NCBI GenBank assembly: GCA_017411125.1
Contig: JAFPNP010000236.1
Location: 1 to 8,533 of the forward strand
Length of the DNA: 8,533 bases
Source: Kiritimatiellia bacterium
Lineage (GTDB): Bacteria; Verrucomicrobiota; Kiritimatiellia; RFP12; UBA1067
Reading direction: 5' to 3'
Made by a program: the position numbers and the translations under genes. This document shows, piece after piece, positions 8,401 through 8,533 of the stretch. Every line of letters begins with the position of its first letter. Position 1 is the first letter of the stretch. Under the pieces are notes generated by a model that had not been told where the DNA came from, ran no database searches, and saw only the letters and a list, made by a program, of their open reading frames with translations.

Positions 8401-8533
8401 TCGATGGAGAGCGGCACATGGACTGCCATCTGGTCGCCGTCGAAGTCAGCGTTGAACGGCGTGCAGACCATCGGGTGCAGACGAATCGCCTTGCCCTCCA
8501 CCAGCACCGGCTCGAACGACTGGATCGACAGAC
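5436..8533 (-). CDS. rpoC: DNA-directed RNA polymerase beta' subunit, 5'-partial
   Basis: Catalytic subunit of the RNA polymerase core. The frame is open to the right edge; the missing N-terminal part corresponds to about 430 residues of the E. coli protein. Numbered from the GTG at 8507, an internal Val codon: NADFDGD (19-25) holds the three aspartates that bind the catalytic Mg; the bridge-helix region is about 325-389 (ITASFREGLSVLEY); Cys393, Cys467, Cys474 and Cys477 form the second zinc site; the trigger loop begins at GIIAAQSIGEPGTQLTMR (494-511). About 185 residues (519-703) follow before DITGGLPRVAELFEARQP. This is the SI3-type lineage insert, well matched to E. coli in size and sequence. 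LLGITKAALETDSFISAASF and RGFKENVILGHLIPGGTGF mark the conserved C-terminus. The last about 85 residues are an acidic Ala/Glu-rich tail ending GYGFDE. No ATA isoleucine codon was seen, unlike in the plus-strand genes, consistent with high expression. The TAG stop at 5438-5436 is followed closely by metH. rpoB would be expected upstream, outside the window. Confidence 0.98.
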   Translation of the reverse strand, partial: LSIQSFEPVLVEGKAIRLHPMVCTPFNADFDGDQMAVHVPLSIEAQMESRLMMLAATSIFSPASGKSVMTPTQDVCLGLYFLTTAGQQDKLNNRVAGKNPFGDEHVPLFNDIGEVEFGIAEKAIDYHSRIRLRNPDYGSDKLVDAEGRPMPPRPHGDPSKRVIETTAGRVIFNGVFPKEMGFINDKVTKSTIGNLILDCQRVAGHDATVKLIDDLKNLGYNYVTVSGASMGLKDMIRPAVKDDVIAKSSAEVAKIEGQFQQGIITAGERHNKIVDVWTAATEKVGDELYKTIDRNISPENKHPTELNPIYMMVDSKARGSKLQIRQLAGMRGLMADPSGNIIERPITASFREGLSVLEYFISSHGARKGLADTALKTADAGYLTRKLVDVSQDVIISTEDCNTVNGIEVEAIVEGDEVKASLSSRILGRTSFYDIRNPKTQEILVEANAEIDEAACERIEKAGIEKVWIRSALTCDAEYGMCAKCYGRDLSTGKQVEIGTAVGIIAAQSIGEPGTQLTMRTFHIGGTASMTAKVPEIVLKNDGIAKFVDVRKVTNDEGNEVVLNKNGSLEIWGKDGTRLDSYQLQMGATLLIADGAAVKKGQKVAVWDPHSVPVLSETQGTITFVDFEEDVSVKSETDRATGAKTLVVLDTRESNLHPRIEIRGKSADGNPDAMLDSYDIPTGAIVMVRDGMKSTPGMLLAKTPRSAAKTRDITGGLPRVAELFEARQPKDAAVISMIEGVVEFGPNVRGKRTIIVRDDVTGQTEDYLIPMGKQIVVFKGDRVKKGQPLTEGPFVPQEILEAAGPQELEKYLVSEVQQVYRLQGVEINDKHIEIIVRQMLRKVRITNPGDTDFLWGEQVSRQTFWRVNQQMIVEGRRPAEAQTALLGITKAALETDSFISAASFQDTTRVLTEAATMGRVDELRGFKENVILGHLIPGGTGFPLHRYLKLVPLCETISDEEMEKLRAEAKAKMEALYGTTPIPPEEEDSEEGAAFQIVTPEETADALAAEAEGEESARIEEGGDAGYGFDE

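Noticed and set aside
1..8533. tRNA, rRNA, CRISPR arrays, insertion sequences, riboswitches or a novel defence or mobile system.
   Set aside because: Coding genes fill the window with only about 25 non-coding bases. All five are recognisable housekeeping genes, and I saw no direct repeats, transposase or RNA-gene signatures.

Overview
The window holds five protein-coding genes and almost no non-coding DNA. Three lie on the plus strand, in order: the C-terminal part of a tail-specific S41 protease (Prc/Tsp type, cut by the left edge), dapF (diaminopimelate epimerase) and pyrF (orotidine 5'-phosphate decarboxylase). Two lie on the minus strand: the C-terminal two thirds of rpoC (RNA polymerase beta' subunit, cut by the right edge), followed downstream by a cobalamin-dependent methionine synthase (metH) of the short type without a C-terminal reactivation domain. 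The two gene sets converge and meet with no intergenic base: the pyrF TAA ends at 2990 and the complement of the metH TGA begins at 2991.

Organism: GC-rich and bacterial. The beta' subunit carries a large insert in the trigger loop (SI3 type, about 185 residues, similar in size and sequence to the E. coli one). The protease has the Prc C-terminal domain (DUF3340), and dapF indicates meso-diaminopimelate. Together these point to a Gram-negative bacterium of the Gracilicutes. The mix of features and GC content would fit a PVC-group lineage (for example Kiritimatiellota, Lentisphaerota or Verrucomicrobiota), but that narrower placement is an inference with low confidence.

How the genes work together: prc-dapF-pyrF is very probably one transcript. 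The prc stop and dapF start overlap (TGATG), and dapF and pyrF are 4 nt apart. DapF makes the diaminopimelate used for lysine and peptidoglycan, and Prc proteases act in the periplasm, in E. coli partly on peptidoglycan hydrolase turnover, so the first two share a cell-envelope theme. PyrF completes UMP synthesis. On the other strand rpoC and metH look co-transcribed, with a gap of 6 or 21 nt depending on the metH start. This is an unusual partner for rpoC, which in many bacteria is followed by ribosomal protein genes and elongation factor genes.

I did not find a new defence system, mobile element, CRISPR array or RNA gene. The observations most worth a second look are the rpoC-metH coupling, the zero-gap convergent junction with its inverted repeats, and the short MetH with no reactivation partner in view.
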